A stretch of 64,000 nt of DNA from Dietzia natronolimnaea (GCF_039525805.1 NZ_BAAAHZ010000015.1), one strand, 5' to 3'. Counted from the stretch's first letter, positions 27,033 to 35,624 are shown. A program made the numbers and translations. Notes: generated by a model from the letters alone, not told the origin.

Positions 27033-28643
27033 CTAGAAGAGGTGGCCGACGTCGTGCCTGACGATCCTGTCGAGTGCGCGTTCGGCGATGGCGGCGATGG
27101 TGAGCGACGGGTTGCAGGCGGCCGTAGTGCCGGGGATGAGGGCACCGTCGATCACGTACAGGCCCCGCTGGCCCATCACGCGTCCCTCCAGGTCGCAGAC
27201 CTGGTTCATGGCGGCTCCGCCGAGGGGGTGCCAGGTGGAGTTGAGGATCTCATTGGTGTCGGTGAGGTGACCGGACTCTCCGACGATCGCCCGCGCGGTA
27301 CGCGAGATGTGCTGGCGGACGATGTGACCGTCACCTCCGGCGGGCCACCGGATGACTCCGCGGTCCTGGGCGGGGTCGTACACGATCCGGCCCCGGTCGG
27401 CGCTCACGCCGTACCCCACCAGCACGGTGCTGTGGATCGGCACCCCGACGGAGGGCAGCGAGGCCTGGATGACGGTGTGAGCCGAGGCCGGGTCCTGCCA
27501 GTTGAGGCTGCCGTAGACCACAGGACCTCCCTGTACTGCAGGGAACCCGGCGGCCGGATCGGTCCAGATGTAGATCCGATCGGCGTTGGTGCCCCACCCT
27601 TCGCCGATCGCGTCGGGCAGGTCGGTCACCGCACCGTCCGCCTCGGCCCGGCCGAGGAGGGTGGTGGTGTTGACGGACCCGGCGGCGAGGATCAGCGCCG
27701 GTGCACGCAGGGTGAGCGTCTTGAGAACGTGTCCTGCGACGTCGAGCACATGTACGTCGAGTTCCCAGGAGCCGTCCGGTGCGCGGCGCATCGCGCGGAC
27801 ATCGTGCAGCGGCCGCACGTCGACCAGTCCGGTCGCCTCCGCCTGAGCGAGGTAGGTGACATCGACCGAGTTCTTGCCCCCGTTGTTGACGCCCAGGGAG
27901 CTGTCACCGTTGGTGAACGACGGCCTCATCTCACCCCGCAGTTCGGCCAGGGCATAGTCCCAGTCGATCGGCATGGGGATCTTGCTGACCGGCAGGCCGG
28001 AGTCCCGGGCTCGCTGGGCGAAATGCCGTGAGGCCGCGTACTGGGGCGAGTCGATGAGCGCGTCGGGCGCCTCGGCGAGCCGGAGCATCCGCGCAACGCG
28101 GGGGAAGTACTCCCGGTCCATCTCGGACCAGTTGATGGCGCCCGGGAACCAGTCGGAGAAGAGCTCCTCGGTGGGCTGAAGTGACATGCCCTGGTAGATC
28201 AGTGATCCGCCGCCCACCCCGGTGGGCAGGACCGCCGTCATGTTCTCGCCCACCGAGGCCTCGAGCAGGCCGGTGTAGCGGGGCAGGTCGACCGGGCGAC
28301 CGAACACCTCCGCGGCGCCGCCGAACCACACCGCGCGCTCATCGGGCGAGGTCGCACTGGGGAAGGTGTCGGAGTTCGGACCGGCCGGCCAGCGCCGTCC
28401 GCGTTCGAGGACCACGACGGGCACTCCCGCCCGGGCCAGTCGCAGGGCTGAGACGCCGCCGCCGAACCCGCTGCCCACCACCAGGACGCGGCGCTCCTCG
28501 ACCTCGTGGGGAATCCGTCCGGTGGCGGACGCGGAGCTGGCGGCGTCACCCGCCCGGGCCGTCGTGGAGTGCACGGTCGCCGCCGCTGCAATACCGGCCG
28601 CGGCCACCGAACCGAGAAAGCCCCGGCGTGAGAGTACGTGCAT
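27033..28643 (-). CDS. TAT-exported GMC oxidoreductase, cholesterol-oxidase-like
   Basis: A 536-aa FAD enzyme. The signal peptide has the twin-arginine motif SRRGFLG. The FAD-binding loop is VVGSGFGGGVSALRL. Active-site His472 (STWHPLGG) and Asn511 (ACNPSLT) match His447 and Asn485 of class I cholesterol oxidase in context and in spacing (39 versus 38). The position equivalent to the catalytic base Glu361 appears to be Ala394 (IQASLP versus AEIAP), so activity on cholesterol is doubtful. A related sterol or alcohol may be the substrate. First gene of an operon with a lipase and tetR. Confidence 0.82.
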   Translation of the reverse strand: MHVLSRRGFLGSVAAAGIAAAATVHSTTARAGDAASSASATGRIPHEVEERRVLVVGSGFGGGVSALRLARAGVPVVVLERGRRWPAGPNSDTFPSATSPDERAVWFGGAAEVFGRPVDLPRYTGLLEASVGENMTAVLPTGVGGGSLIYQGMSLQPTEELFSDWFPGAINWSEMDREYFPRVARMLRLAEAPDALIDSPQYAASRHFAQRARDSGLPVSKIPMPIDWDYALAELRGEMRPSFTNGDSSLGVNNGGKNSVDVTYLAQAEATGLVDVRPLHDVRAMRRAPDGSWELDVHVLDVAGHVLKTLTLRAPALILAAGSVNTTTLLGRAEADGAVTDLPDAIGEGWGTNADRIYIWTDPAAGFPAVQGGPVVYGSLNWQDPASAHTVIQASLPSVGVPIHSTVLVGYGVSADRGRIVYDPAQDRGVIRWPAGGDGHIVRQHISRTARAIVGESGHLTDTNEILNSTWHPLGGAAMNQVCDLEGRVMGQRGLYVIDGALIPGTTAACNPSLTIAAIAERALDRIVRHDVGHLF

Positions 28644-28798
28644 TGGTCCCTCGAGTTCTCATCGGAAGTGACGGGCGCCACTCACCCCGGGAAAACTAGA
28701 CACTTGCTCTCAACCTGTCAAGATGTTCGCCATGGCGCTCGGAGCCCGAGTAGCTCCCTTGCACTGGCTGGGCTATCGGTCGGACGGAATCGTCGTCG

Positions 28799-28951
28799 TC
28801 ACCGGACCGCGGTGAGACGTGGCAGCAACGCCTGGAGTTCGGCTATCGCGGCATCGGCGAGCGGACGCACGGGACGGCGCACCGGGACCGTGTCCGCCAT
28901 CCCGAGGAGGACCGCGAGGGGGGCGGCCGCCCGGTCCGGAGGTGGCTCCAC
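28799..28951 (-). CDS. Possible 50-aa ORF downstream of the hxlR gene
   Basis: A GTG 1 bp after the hxlR stop opens a 50-codon frame (MEPPPDRAAAPLAVLL…LLPRLTAVR). It is Ala/Pro/Leu-rich with normal codon bias but has no recognised domain and no clear ribosome site. It may be a small coupled gene or decayed sequence. The rest of the 28.65–28.95 kb gap shows nothing else. Confidence 0.25.
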   Translation of the reverse strand: MEPPPDRAAAPLAVLLGMADTVPVRRPVRPLADAAIAELQALLPRLTAVR

Positions 28952-28952
28952 G

Positions 28953-29345
28953 CTAATCAGCGGGGCGAGTGGCGGCGGGCGCCGAACCGAGTGCTCTGTT
29001 CGAGACGAAGATCATCAGGTCGACGAGTCGCTCGGTGAGCTCGACGCCGTCCGGAGTGAGCGAGTACTCGACGTGGGGCGGCACGACCGGCCTGGCATCC
29101 CGGTGGACGTATCCGTCTGCTTCGAGGGTGCGGAGGGTCTGGGACAGCATCTTGTCCGTGATGCCGGAGGCCCGGTGGCGCAGCTCGTTCCAGCGCAGCG
29201 GCTCGCCGTCGGAGAGCGCGGCCAGCAGCAACGGCGCCCACCTGCTCGTCACCCGGGTCAGCGCCTCACGGGTCGGGCAGTTCTCGGTTTAGACGCCCTC
29301 GCCGAAGGCTGCGGCCAGCCGGAGCGACGTCTCACTAACTTTCAT
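28953..29345 (-). pseudogene. HxlR/DUF24 redox regulator (QorR-like) with in-frame stop at codon 19
   Basis: From ATG 29345 the frame reads MKVSETSLRLAAAFGEGV, then TAA at 29289–29291, then continues in the same frame as TENCPTREALTRVTSRW and a full winged helix (WNELRHRASGITDKMLSQTL). DUF24 regulators such as QorR carry a single redox Cys in exactly this NCPTR context. A single-base change would restore the frame. Either the gene is broken, the stop is suppressed, or translation restarts at GTG 29252, which would make a 99-aa protein lacking the Cys. It is divergent from a QorB-like gene. Confidence 0.7.
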
Positions 29346-29349
29346 ATCA

Positions 29350-29372
29350 GTACCTTACTTCAAGGTGGGTAC
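29350..29372. promoter_or_regulatory. Nested inverted repeats, candidate HxlR operator
   Basis: GTACC (29350–29354) and GGTAC (29368–29372) are perfect inverted repeats, and nested inside are ACCTT (29352–29356) and AAGGT (29362–29366). The element lies 4 bp upstream of the hxlR ATG and ~100 bp upstream of the QorB-like gene, so a bound regulator would cover hxlR's start. Confidence 0.5.
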
Positions 29373-29469
29373 ACGCGATCGGAAACAGTTTGGCGCAAGC
29401 GGTGGTTAGTAGTCGTGTCAGACAGTTGACGTCCATCGGTCGACAGACCCAGTAACCAGGAGATACATC

Positions 29470-30324
29470 GTGACCTACCTCGTGACCGGCGCCGCCGGAC
29501 ACCTCGGAGCCCTCGCCGTCGAGTCGTTGCTCGACCGGGGCGTCGCTCCCGGCGACGTCGTCGCCACCGCCCGCGACACCGACCGACTGGGCGCCGTCGC
29601 GGCACGTGGTGTGGTGACCCGCCGCCTCGACTACGACGACGTGCCGTCCGTGGACGCCGCGCTGGACGGTGTCGACCGACTGCTGCTGGTCTCGTCCAGC
29701 GAGATCGGCCGGCGGGCCGCTCAGCATCGCACCGTGATCGAGGCCGCGGCCCGTCACGGTGTGGAGCTGGTCGCCTACACCAGCGTTCTCCACGCGGACT
29801 CCACCTCGTTGGGGCTCGCCCCTGAGCATCTGCAGACAGAGCAGGCCCTCGCAGAGGTGGGGATCCCGCATGTCCTGCTGCGCAACGGCTGGTACCTGGA
29901 GAACTACACCGAACAGATCCCCACCCACCTGGCGCACGGTGTGCTCGGTGCGGCCGGATCGGGCCAGATCAGCGGCGCGAGCCGCGCCGACTACGCCGAG
30001 GCCGCCGCGGCCGCTCTGGTCGCCGACGACAGCGCCGGCAGGACCTACGAGCTGGCCGGCGACACGAGCTTCACGATGGCCGAGTACGCCGCCACCCTGT
30101 CCGAGCAGGCGGGCCGGCCCGTGTCCTACACCGACCTGCCCCAGTCCGAGTACGCGGCGGCCCTGGTCGCTGCCGGGCTGCCGGCCCCCGTTGTCGAGAC
30201 ACTCGCCGACATCGACCGGGCCGTCGCCGCCGGTGAACTCCACGACGACTCCCGCTCCTTGAGCGCGCTCATCGGCCGTCCCACGACGACGCTCGCTGAG
30301 GCTGTCAGAGCCGCGCTGGCCTGA
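29470..30324 (+). CDS. NAD(P)-binding oxidoreductase, QorB/NmrA type
   Basis: A 284-aa atypical SDR. It begins MTYLVTGAAGHLGALAVESLL with the GxxGxxG-type loop (TGAAGHLG), contains LLLVSSSE and LRNGWYLENYTEQI, and ends with the NmrA-type C-terminal domain. These features match QorB, the NADPH:quinone reductase usually controlled by a divergent DUF24 regulator that senses quinones or diamide. The catalytic Tyr/Lys of classical SDRs is absent, as expected for this family. AGGAG precedes the GTG start at 29470. Confidence 0.83.
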   Translation: MTYLVTGAAGHLGALAVESLLDRGVAPGDVVATARDTDRLGAVAARGVVTRRLDYDDVPSVDAALDGVDRLLLVSSSEIGRRAAQHRTVIEAAARHGVELVAYTSVLHADSTSLGLAPEHLQTEQALAEVGIPHVLLRNGWYLENYTEQIPTHLAHGVLGAAGSGQISGASRADYAEAAAAALVADDSAGRTYELAGDTSFTMAEYAATLSEQAGRPVSYTDLPQSEYAAALVAAGLPAPVVETLADIDRAVAAGELHDDSRSLSALIGRPTTTLAEAVRAALA

Positions 30325-30408
30325 CCCCCACCCTTCCGGGTCCCGGGCCATCTGGTCTCCAGCTGGTCCGGGCCCCGGCGGGGAACGAGAAGTGGTGTCG
30401 CCGAGCGG

Positions 30409-30873
30409 CTATGCCGAGTTATCCCCCGCCGCCCGGCGCACTATCTCGCCGAGCTGCTCCCACGCCTTCTCTGTCGGGTCGATCAGTGCGTACGCGGTCG
30501 GCCAGAGCCCGCTCTCGTCGTCGAGGGCGGCCTGCGCACTCACACCGAAAGTGGAGTACCTCTCCTTGTCCATCTGCCCGCTGCGGAAGAAGACCACCAC
30601 CTTCCCGGCCCTGGCGTACCCGGGTTGCCCGTAGTACAGCTTCGGTGACAGGTCCGGCGCGATGGTGGCGACCATCTGGTGCAGTCGCTCGGCCATCTGC
30701 CGGTCGCCGTCGGGCATCTCCTCGATCCTGGCCAGAAGTGCCGCCTCGTCCGCAGCGGCCTTCTCCGCGCCCTTCGCGCGCTTTGCCTCCGCCTTCAGCT
30801 CTGCGGCGCGCTCCTTCATCGCAGCACGTTCCTGGGCGGAGAACTCCCCCGCCGCGTCACTTCTCTTAGTCAT
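30409..30873 (-). CDS. DUF1801-like (YdhG/iron-chaperone fold) protein
   Basis: A 154-aa protein. The first ~55 residues are a charged Lys/Ala/Glu coiled coil (KERAAELKAEAKRAKGAEKAA), followed by a DUF1801-like domain recognisable by LSPKLYYGQPGYARAGKVVVFF. The coiled-coil N-terminus is a common variant of this small family, whose biochemical function is unknown. It converges on the QorB-like gene; a GC-rich inverted repeat in the short gap may terminate both. Confidence 0.75.
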   Translation of the reverse strand: MTKRSDAAGEFSAQERAAMKERAAELKAEAKRAKGAEKAAADEAALLARIEEMPDGDRQMAERLHQMVATIAPDLSPKLYYGQPGYARAGKVVVFFRSGQMDKERYSTFGVSAQAALDDESGLWPTAYALIDPTEKAWEQLGEIVRRAAGDNSA

Positions 30874-31013
30874 CAGTTCCTCCCGGTGACCGATCGTCGA
30901 CTGTCTCCGACGCTAACCGGGCCGGAGTCAGGAGACTTCTCGATTACTGACCGACCGCCCCGGCAGCGAGCAATAGGGGCGCGCCGGAAGAACGTCGATG
31001 GGAGAATTGCACG

Positions 31014-31448
31014 ATGGCGAACGGGAACGGCGACCGATCCACCATCGTCAGGATCCGTCGGGTGCGCGACCGAATAGATCGGGAGTTCGCCCAGCCGCTC
31101 AACGTCACAGAGCTCGCCCGTGGGGTACACCTGTCGCCCGCATATCTGAGTCGGCAGTTCCGCCTGATCTACGGCGAGTCCCCGTACTCGTATCTCATGA
31201 CTCGTCGCATCGAGCGGGCGATGACCCTGTTGCGGCGCGGCGATCTCAGCGTCACAGACGTCTGCTTTGCTGTCGGCTTCTCGTCCCTGGGAACGTTCAG
31301 CACCCGCTTCTCCGAACTCGTTGGTACGTCGCCCAGTGATTATCGTCGCGACCCGTCACAGTCGGTCGAGGGCATCCCTCCGTGTCTCGCTCGACAGGTC
31401 ACCAGACCGGTCAGGAATCGAGAAGCGAAGGCTTCGACCGCGTCCTAA
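31014..31448 (+). CDS. AraC-type DNA-binding regulator (DNA-binding domain only)
   Basis: A 144-aa protein that is essentially one AraC/XylS domain: first helix-turn-helix LNVTELARGVHLSPAYLSRQF, second DLSVTDVCFAVGFSSLGTFSTRF (core VCFAVGFSSLGTFSTRF), with the family GTSPSDYR ending. There is no ligand-binding domain, as in SoxS/MarA-like regulators. It sits 10 bp before a VOC-family gene and probably controls it. The C-terminal 30 residues are unstructured. Confidence 0.82.
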   Translation: MANGNGDRSTIVRIRRVRDRIDREFAQPLNVTELARGVHLSPAYLSRQFRLIYGESPYSYLMTRRIERAMTLLRRGDLSVTDVCFAVGFSSLGTFSTRFSELVGTSPSDYRRDPSQSVEGIPPCLARQVTRPVRNREAKASTAS

Positions 31449-31458
31449 CGTTGCGGGC

Positions 31459-31863
31459 ATGACCATCACCATTCACTACGCATTCCTGCCCCATACCGAC
31501 GGCGACGCAGCGCTCGGTTTCTACCGCGACCTGCTCGGCTTCGAGGTCCGCAAAGACGTCGGCTACCAGGACCTGCGCTGGATCACCGTCGGCCCCGTCG
31601 GCAGCAGCACCTCGATCGTCCTCCATCCGCCGGCTGTCGACCCGGGCATCACCGACGCCGAACGCCAGACCATCTCGACCCTCATCGCCAAGGGCGTCTA
31701 CGGCGCGGTCACTCTGGGGACCGACGACCTGGACGGGCTGTTCGAACGACTGGAAGCCGCCGGCGCCGACATCGTCCAGGGACCCACAGACCAGGACTAC
31801 GGGGTGCGCGACTGCGCCTTCCGCGATCCCTCGGGGAACCTCATCCGGGTCAATCAGCTCTGA
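31459..31863 (+). CDS. VOC (glyoxalase/bleomycin-resistance) family protein
   Basis: A 134-aa metalloenzyme-fold protein with one full VOC module pair: FYRDLLGFEVRKDVGYQDLRW in the first half and GVRDCAFRDPSGNLIRVNQL (20 residues) at the end, where the Glu/His metal ligands would normally lie. Actinobacterial relatives often sit beside AraC-type regulators, as here. Substrate is unknown; it could be a dioxygenase, a glyoxalase or a drug-binding protein. Confidence 0.82.
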   Translation: MTITIHYAFLPHTDGDAALGFYRDLLGFEVRKDVGYQDLRWITVGPVGSSTSIVLHPPAVDPGITDAERQTISTLIAKGVYGAVTLGTDDLDGLFERLEAAGADIVQGPTDQDYGVRDCAFRDPSGNLIRVNQL

Positions 31864-32018
31864 CTGCAGACCAGGGGACGGTCAAGTTACCCGGTGTAGT
31901 GTCCGCGCACCTGGGGTCACCATGTGGTTAGGCATGGCGCGACACACCGGCGTTCTAGCGGCGACCACGTCCGAGCACGTACCTTGCCCCCATCAGCCAG
32001 TGCATTGAGGGGGGGAAG

Positions 32019-32693
32019 GTGGAGGAGCATCTGGAGTCTGACAACGGGTCCGATACTCGCCGACCCCGCATGAACGGGCAGTCACACGCACCAGGCAACG
32101 CGGACACGGTGCACTCCGCCTACTCCGCCCGCGCACACGAGTACATCGACCTACTCGGTGACATCGACACCACAGCACCTGAGGACCGCAAGTTGGTCAC
32201 CCGCTGGGCTCGCGACTGCACGGGTCGCGTCGTCGACATCGGGTGCGGTCCAGGCCACTGGACCGCTTACCTCTCCGACGCCGGCGTCACAGCCGAAGGA
32301 ATCGACCCCGTGCCGGAGTTCGTGGACCACGCACAGCGCACCTACCCGCAGGTGCAGTTCCGTCAGGGGACATTTGACGATCTGGGCGACCTGCCGGCCC
32401 CCTTGGGTGGAGTCTTCTCCTGGTACTCACTGATCCACCTCGACCCCGGAGACGTCCCCGAGGCACTGGCGACGATGCGAGAGTCACTGGCACCGGGCGG
32501 TCGTCTCCTCCTTGCGTTCTTCGACGGAGACACAATCGAGGAGTTTCCCCATGCTGTGGCGCCTGCGTTCTCCTGGCCCCTGACCACGATGATCGACACC
32601 GTTCGCCGTGCAGGGTTCGCAGTCACCCATCGGGAGCGTCGACACGATCCCGGCCATCGGCCCCACGCCGCGCTACTCGCCTACCGAGACTAG
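32019..32693 (+). CDS. Class I SAM-dependent methyltransferase
   Basis: A 224-aa methyltransferase with SAM loop VVDIGCGPGHWTAYL, an acidic second motif (EGIDPVPEF) and the post-motif LAPGGRLLLAFFDGD. GTG 32019 gives the N-terminus MEEHLESDNGSD, which closely matches the start of the unrelated protein at 33919; a second possible start is ATG 32070 (MNGQSH). Small-molecule methylation is likely, target unknown. Confidence 0.8.
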   Translation: MEEHLESDNGSDTRRPRMNGQSHAPGNADTVHSAYSARAHEYIDLLGDIDTTAPEDRKLVTRWARDCTGRVVDIGCGPGHWTAYLSDAGVTAEGIDPVPEFVDHAQRTYPQVQFRQGTFDDLGDLPAPLGGVFSWYSLIHLDPGDVPEALATMRESLAPGGRLLLAFFDGDTIEEFPHAVAPAFSWPLTTMIDTVRRAGFAVTHRERRHDPGHRPHAALLAYRD

Positions 32694-32787
32694 GACCCCG
32701 ACGGTGTGCGCGATCTCGCCGTCGCCCATCCGGATGAGAGTCGTGATTCAGTAGCCGCTCCGGCGACCGAGGTGCGAGGCTGGACTC

Positions 32788-33222
32788 GTGGCTTCCGAGG
32801 ACAGCTTCTACGCCCGCATGTTCCGGCGGCACGCTCATCCGGTCAGTGCATGGTCGAGGCTCCTGAGCGCACCACTACTGCTGGTACCCCTGTGGACTCG
32901 CCTGTGGTGGTGGTACGTGCCGATCGGCGCGTGGTTTGCACTCAACCCGGTGATGACCCCGCCGGCTCACGACATGTCGTCCTATGCGACACGAGCGATC
33001 CTGGGCGAGGAGTCCTGGTCTCGGGACCCCAGGTCTGAACCGATGGTCCTTGCCCTGACCGGCATGGCCAGTACATCGCTCGTGTGCGCCATGGTGGCCA
33101 GCTATGAGCACAGAAAGACCGGTGCGGTCGCCTGCACCGGGGTCTTCGTGACGCTCACGTTGTGGCAATGGAGGTTGTGGGCGGACCGATTCACGCGCGA
33201 AGAACCTCGGACTACGTACTGA
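32788..33222 (+). CDS. Small membrane protein, DUF6653-like
   Basis: A 144-aa protein with an amphipathic N-terminus, a hydrophobic pair (LLSAPLLLVPLWTRLWWWYVPIGAWFALNP is one long segment, core LWWWYVPIGAWFALNPV) and two more helices later. The NPVMTPP segment and overall layout resemble DUF6653 proteins. Function unknown. It starts at GTG 32788 about 95 bp after the methyltransferase. Confidence 0.6.
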   Translation: MASEDSFYARMFRRHAHPVSAWSRLLSAPLLLVPLWTRLWWWYVPIGAWFALNPVMTPPAHDMSSYATRAILGEESWSRDPRSEPMVLALTGMASTSLVCAMVASYEHRKTGAVACTGVFVTLTLWQWRLWADRFTREEPRTTY

Positions 33223-33241
33223 TCCCGGTCGCTGGCGCGGC

Positions 33242-33571
33242 CTACCTCGGCACGTACTGATTTGTTAGGGCGAGCACCTTGGCGAAACCTGCCAGGTACT
33301 CCCTGCTGCGTCGCGCGGCCTGCTGTTCCACGAGCTCGTCGGCAAGCACTTTCGGCACCGAGGATGAGTCGACGGCGAGGTGTTCGAGCGCCACAGCCGC
33401 CGCGACGGCCTGACCTTCGTAGAAGGCCAGGTCGGGGAGGACAACCTCAAGGGCTCGCGACAGCTCGCCAGCAGCGCGCTCTTCGATCATCGTGGTCACG
33501 GACGCCCGATACTGCTCGAAACGGTCCTGTGCCTCTTCGAGATCCCGTCGTAGGAGAGCTGGGTCAAGCAT
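33242..33571 (-). CDS. Hypothetical helical protein
   Basis: A 109-aa, soluble, highly helical protein (EEAQDRFEQYRASVTTMIEE; AVAAAVALEHLAV). No domain recognised. Its ATG overlaps the stop of a 26-codon upstream frame, a coupling that supports translation. It converges on the DUF6653-like gene, ending 20 bp away. Confidence 0.5.
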   Translation of the reverse strand: MLDPALLRRDLEEAQDRFEQYRASVTTMIEERAAGELSRALEVVLPDLAFYEGQAVAAAVALEHLAVDSSSVPKVLADELVEQQAARRSREYLAGFAKVLALTNQYVPR

Positions 33572-33644
33572 CAGCGCGAGCCTCGGTGCCGGCAGTGTTC
33601 GCGAGCGCGCCGGTCGCGTGGTTAACGACCATCTCCAGGTTCAC
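33564..33644 (-). CDS. Possible 26-aa ORF coupled to the downstream hypothetical gene
   Basis: GTG 33644 opens NLEMVVNHATGALANTAG…ADA and its TGA overlaps the next gene's start region (ATG at 33571). It is very short and could be a translated leader or the remnant of a longer gene. Confidence 0.3.
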   Translation of the reverse strand: MNLEMVVNHATGALANTAGTEARADA

Positions 33645-33918
33645 AGTGTCACTCTAAGCCCCCTCGAGTGACGCTGTTCGGGCCGCCATCGCACTCATAC
33701 GGCGTCAGACCGATTCGACCCGACGGGCGCTCCCTCGCCGCGCAAAGAACTCCTACCGCGGACCGCGTGACATATTGCTGCGAACGGGAGAGCCAACGGA
33801 CCCTGGAGCTGTAGCTGCGAGTCAGTATCGGCGACTGGTCGGCCGACTCCCTATTCGCAACCCTTGGCGTTCAAGCACCTAGGTTGAAGCCACGGGCCAG
33901 TGGAGTGAAGGAGGGACC
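33645..33918. other. Intergenic region without a recognised gene
   Basis: About 275 bp of lower-than-average GC DNA between the helical hypothetical and the 534-aa protein. Scattered stops in all frames. AAGGAGG at 33908–33914 serves the downstream GTG. Confidence 0.4.
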
Positions 33919-35523
33919 GTGGAGGAGGACCTGGAGTCCATCAACGGGTCGGACGGCTATAAGCCAGTAATCCGATTCTTCCCTGACTACGGCCGACAGC
34001 ACCCGTTGTGGGACAGCGGGACCGACAAATACGGAATGGATCCGGAGGACTACGGGCTCTCGGAATCGCTCGCGCGAAGATTGGCTGAGTGGATGAGGCA
34101 CTGGGAGTCGAATGTCATCCCCGAGACCGGTTGGAAGACTGCCGAGGCGGCCGCGGAATCCACACGCGTCGGAGATGCACTGGTCGCCGATCTACGCATC
34201 GAAGTGTCCGGCTTCGCTGAAGTACGCGACGAACGAAAGCGAGCAAACTCGTCCGTCGACTCGGATCACACGATCTCAGTGTTCGTCTCCGGAGCCGTCT
34301 TCGTGGACGGGTCACTCCCGCCGCTCAAGGTGGGTGATGTCATCAACGCCTCTCTCCTCTTCGACACAGACGTCTCCCACTCAACTGCCGGCGTTGATTC
34401 CTTCCGCGTCACCGTGCGCCCGGAGTGTCGCAAGGCGCCGGTCCTCGACCGCGAGAGTTCACTGCAGTGGCCGTTCCATGTCGCTGGTGACGGCTGGACC
34501 GCACGGTGGCTCCACCACGAACCATTCGCCGGGCGAGTCCAGTTGGTCGGGCGCCTGTCCGCTGACTCCGTGAGAGCTCTTCCCGGACACCCCGACACCA
34601 CCTCGGGCAGGGTTCGACGCCTACGACTGGTCGAGGAACGATACGAGAGCACTGAGAGTGGGCGGCATCGCGTCCCGGGCACCGAGCGGGTCAGCGAGCT
34701 GGATCACGAATCGGATCACTACTGGCCCAACTGGAGGATTCTCCCGGTCAACGAGCCGTTTCATCCCACCGGAATGCTCGTGGACCTCGATCTCGACGAC
34801 GTCCCGGTCGCGCATTACAGCTTCGATGCCGGGGCGATAGCCGTTAGTGGGTCCGACGTGTGGGTGATGGACAGGTCCAACCCCGTCCTCATCCACATCG
34901 ACACCGCACCCAGGCCGCCCCGCGTCACCGAGTATCTATTGCCGCTGGCAATCGAACCTCCCACCACGATGTGGACGCGCAGAGTTCACGCTGACCGGGA
35001 TGGTTGCTGGATTACCGTTGGTGACGAAGTAGTTCGCTGCAGTCGAGATGGCCCGGCCGAGTTGACCCTGCAACGTGTCTCGACCGATGGCGGCGACGAC
35101 ACCGTCGAGCTCGACAGCCGCCTCTTCGTACTCACCTACCCGGGACTGGCGACCCAGCTCTCCGATCGATACGGCGCGCTTCGAGGTGCCGGCCCTGACA
35201 GCTTCCACGTTCGCGAAGTGGTTGGAGATGAGCTGATTCCGGTCACCGACGAACCCACAATCGCACGAACGCGAGCACGAGCCAGCGACGAGCGAGCCAA
35301 TATCGCCACCACTCCAGAAGGCACCACATGGACCGCCGCCGGACGCGTCACCGTCGAGCCTGCCGTCGGGACGAGTAGCACAATTGACCTGCACCCGCGG
35401 TCTCAGGGCAGAGTGCGCTGGATTCGCCCCGATGTACGCTCCGGCCTTCGCGTCGATGAGATCTCTAACGGATCCAGCGATCCGCCCACGGGAAAGCTAC
35501 CCAGCGCGAAAAGCGAGCGTTAG
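33919..35523 (+). CDS. Large hypothetical protein with a DYGxxxPLW N-terminal domain
   Basis: A 534-aa protein of unknown function. After the MEEDLESINGSD start, residues ~16–65 (VIRFFPDYGRQHPLWDSG … ARRLAEWMRHWES) match a small domain widespread in actinobacterial hypothetical proteins. Residues ~90–240 are a beta-rich region; ~290–510 look like propeller repeats (AIAVSGSDVWVMDRSN; DGCWITVGDEVVRCSRDG). There is no signal peptide or membrane helix in this frame, but a hydrophobic helix is coded in another frame just after the stop. Lower GC than the core genes. Confidence 0.55.
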   Translation: MEEDLESINGSDGYKPVIRFFPDYGRQHPLWDSGTDKYGMDPEDYGLSESLARRLAEWMRHWESNVIPETGWKTAEAAAESTRVGDALVADLRIEVSGFAEVRDERKRANSSVDSDHTISVFVSGAVFVDGSLPPLKVGDVINASLLFDTDVSHSTAGVDSFRVTVRPECRKAPVLDRESSLQWPFHVAGDGWTARWLHHEPFAGRVQLVGRLSADSVRALPGHPDTTSGRVRRLRLVEERYESTESGRHRVPGTERVSELDHESDHYWPNWRILPVNEPFHPTGMLVDLDLDDVPVAHYSFDAGAIAVSGSDVWVMDRSNPVLIHIDTAPRPPRVTEYLLPLAIEPPTTMWTRRVHADRDGCWITVGDEVVRCSRDGPAELTLQRVSTDGGDDTVELDSRLFVLTYPGLATQLSDRYGALRGAGPDSFHVREVVGDELIPVTDEPTIARTRARASDERANIATTPEGTTWTAAGRVTVEPAVGTSSTIDLHPRSQGRVRWIRPDVRSGLRVDEISNGSSDPPTGKLPSAKSER

Positions 35524-35525
35524 AC

Positions 35526-35624
35526 CTTGACGGTTGCCAGCACGGCTTCAGGTCGGAGCTCGCCGCCGTCGGCGTCGTGGCTGCACTGGTGATCGGGTTC
35601 GCAGGTGCGCTCTTATGCAACTGA
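35526..35624 (+). other. Out-of-frame membrane-helix tail after the 534-aa gene
   Basis: In the frame one base off the preceding gene, DNA after its stop reads LDGCQHGFRSELAAVGVV, then AALVIGFAGALLCN and TGA. That is a basic residue followed by a ~20-residue hydrophobic helix. No start codon precedes it in frame. It may be a frameshifted C-terminal anchor or a gene remnant. The rest of the gap to 35789 shows nothing. Confidence 0.25.
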
